From Idiomarina sp. (GTDB taxonomy: Bacteria; Pseudomonadota; Gammaproteobacteria; Enterobacterales; Alteromonadaceae): DNA of 33,922 nucleotides. The stretch is from NCBI GenBank assembly GCA_020831965.1, contig JAFIFP010000011.1:1-33922 (forward strand), written 5' to 3'. The notes below the pieces were generated by a model. That model did no database searches. It had not been told where the DNA came from and was given only the letters and a program-made list of their open reading frames with translations. Positions 33,850-33,922 of the stretch are shown here, piece after piece. A program made the translations under genes and the position numbers. Numbering within the stretch: the stretch's first letter is position 1; each line of letters starts with the position of its first letter.

Positions 33850-33909
33850 GTGATGCGGTGCATCACCTACCTCGATGTTTCGGTTTATATGTAGGTCATG
33901 CATGGCATG
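33850..33909. repeat. Two REP-like hairpins in opposite orientation (BIME-like)
   Basis: GTGATGC and GCATCAC (33850-33856, 33860-33866) form a 7-bp stem with a 3-base loop, followed by CTAC. In the opposite orientation, GTAG (33891-33894) precedes a hairpin with CATGC (33897-33901) and GCATG (33905-33909). Read outward from GTAG, both units share the pattern GTAG-GT-(G/C)-ATGC-N3-GCAT. The paired head-to-head arrangement resembles bacterial interspersed mosaic elements. Confidence 0.6.
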
Positions 33910-33922
33910 CCGCCGCTCGATG

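Overview
The window looks like chromosomal DNA of a marine gammaproteobacterium, most likely Idiomarinaceae or a close Alteromonadales relative. The basis is the EF-Tu C-terminus at the left edge, E. coli-like UvrA, PyrC, Upp, Tdk and GabD, a YajR-type transporter between uvrA and ssb, and an MSHA (mannose-sensitive haemagglutinin type IV pilus) cluster in Vibrio/Shewanella gene order. This placement is inference from protein similarity by eye. I see no tRNA, rRNA, CRISPR array, intact IS element or prophage.

Left part (1-5.3 kb): the end of tuf and its terminator, then a repeat-rich gap with GGGGTCAGACCC-type motifs, a DUF4382 lipoprotein, and a minus-strand operon of upp plus two overlapping half-size PepSY membrane proteins. 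An AbgT-family transporter diverges from upp.

Middle (5.3-22 kb): a periplasmic solute-binding protein gene, then minus-strand uvrA-glsA divergent from yajR-ssb, then gabD, an adenosine-deaminase-like gene (minus), a tdk-macA-macB operon, pyrC and a CHASE3 chemotaxis receptor. The receptor has a candidate sigma-28 promoter upstream.

Right part (22.3-33.6 kb): one compact MSHA block in the order mshI, a PilN-like gene, mshJ, mshK, mshL, mshM, mshN, mshE, mshG, mshF, mshB, mshA. Most junctions are overlapping stop/start codons. MshI/PilN-like/MshJ/MshK form the inner-membrane alignment complex, MshL the outer-membrane secretin, MshM and MshN accessory factors, MshE the extension ATPase with an N-terminal MshEN (c-di-GMP-binding) region, MshG the platform protein, MshF a small accessory protein, MshB a minor pilin and MshA the major pilin. 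mshH/csrD, often found upstream of mshI, is replaced here by the chemotaxis receptor. A strong terminator follows mshA.

The last 320 bases have no convincing gene. They hold nested inverted repeats: a long-armed element that could fold as a three-way junction, a second nested palindrome, and two small REP-like hairpins in opposite orientation. With the motif-rich gap after tuf, these are the least explained parts of the window. I did not find a clear new multi-gene system. The best leads are the terminal fold-back elements, the split PepSY pair, the adenosine deaminase homologue with an Asp-to-Asn change at a substrate-contact position, and a hairpin that appears to cover the ribosome-binding site of the solute-binding protein gene.
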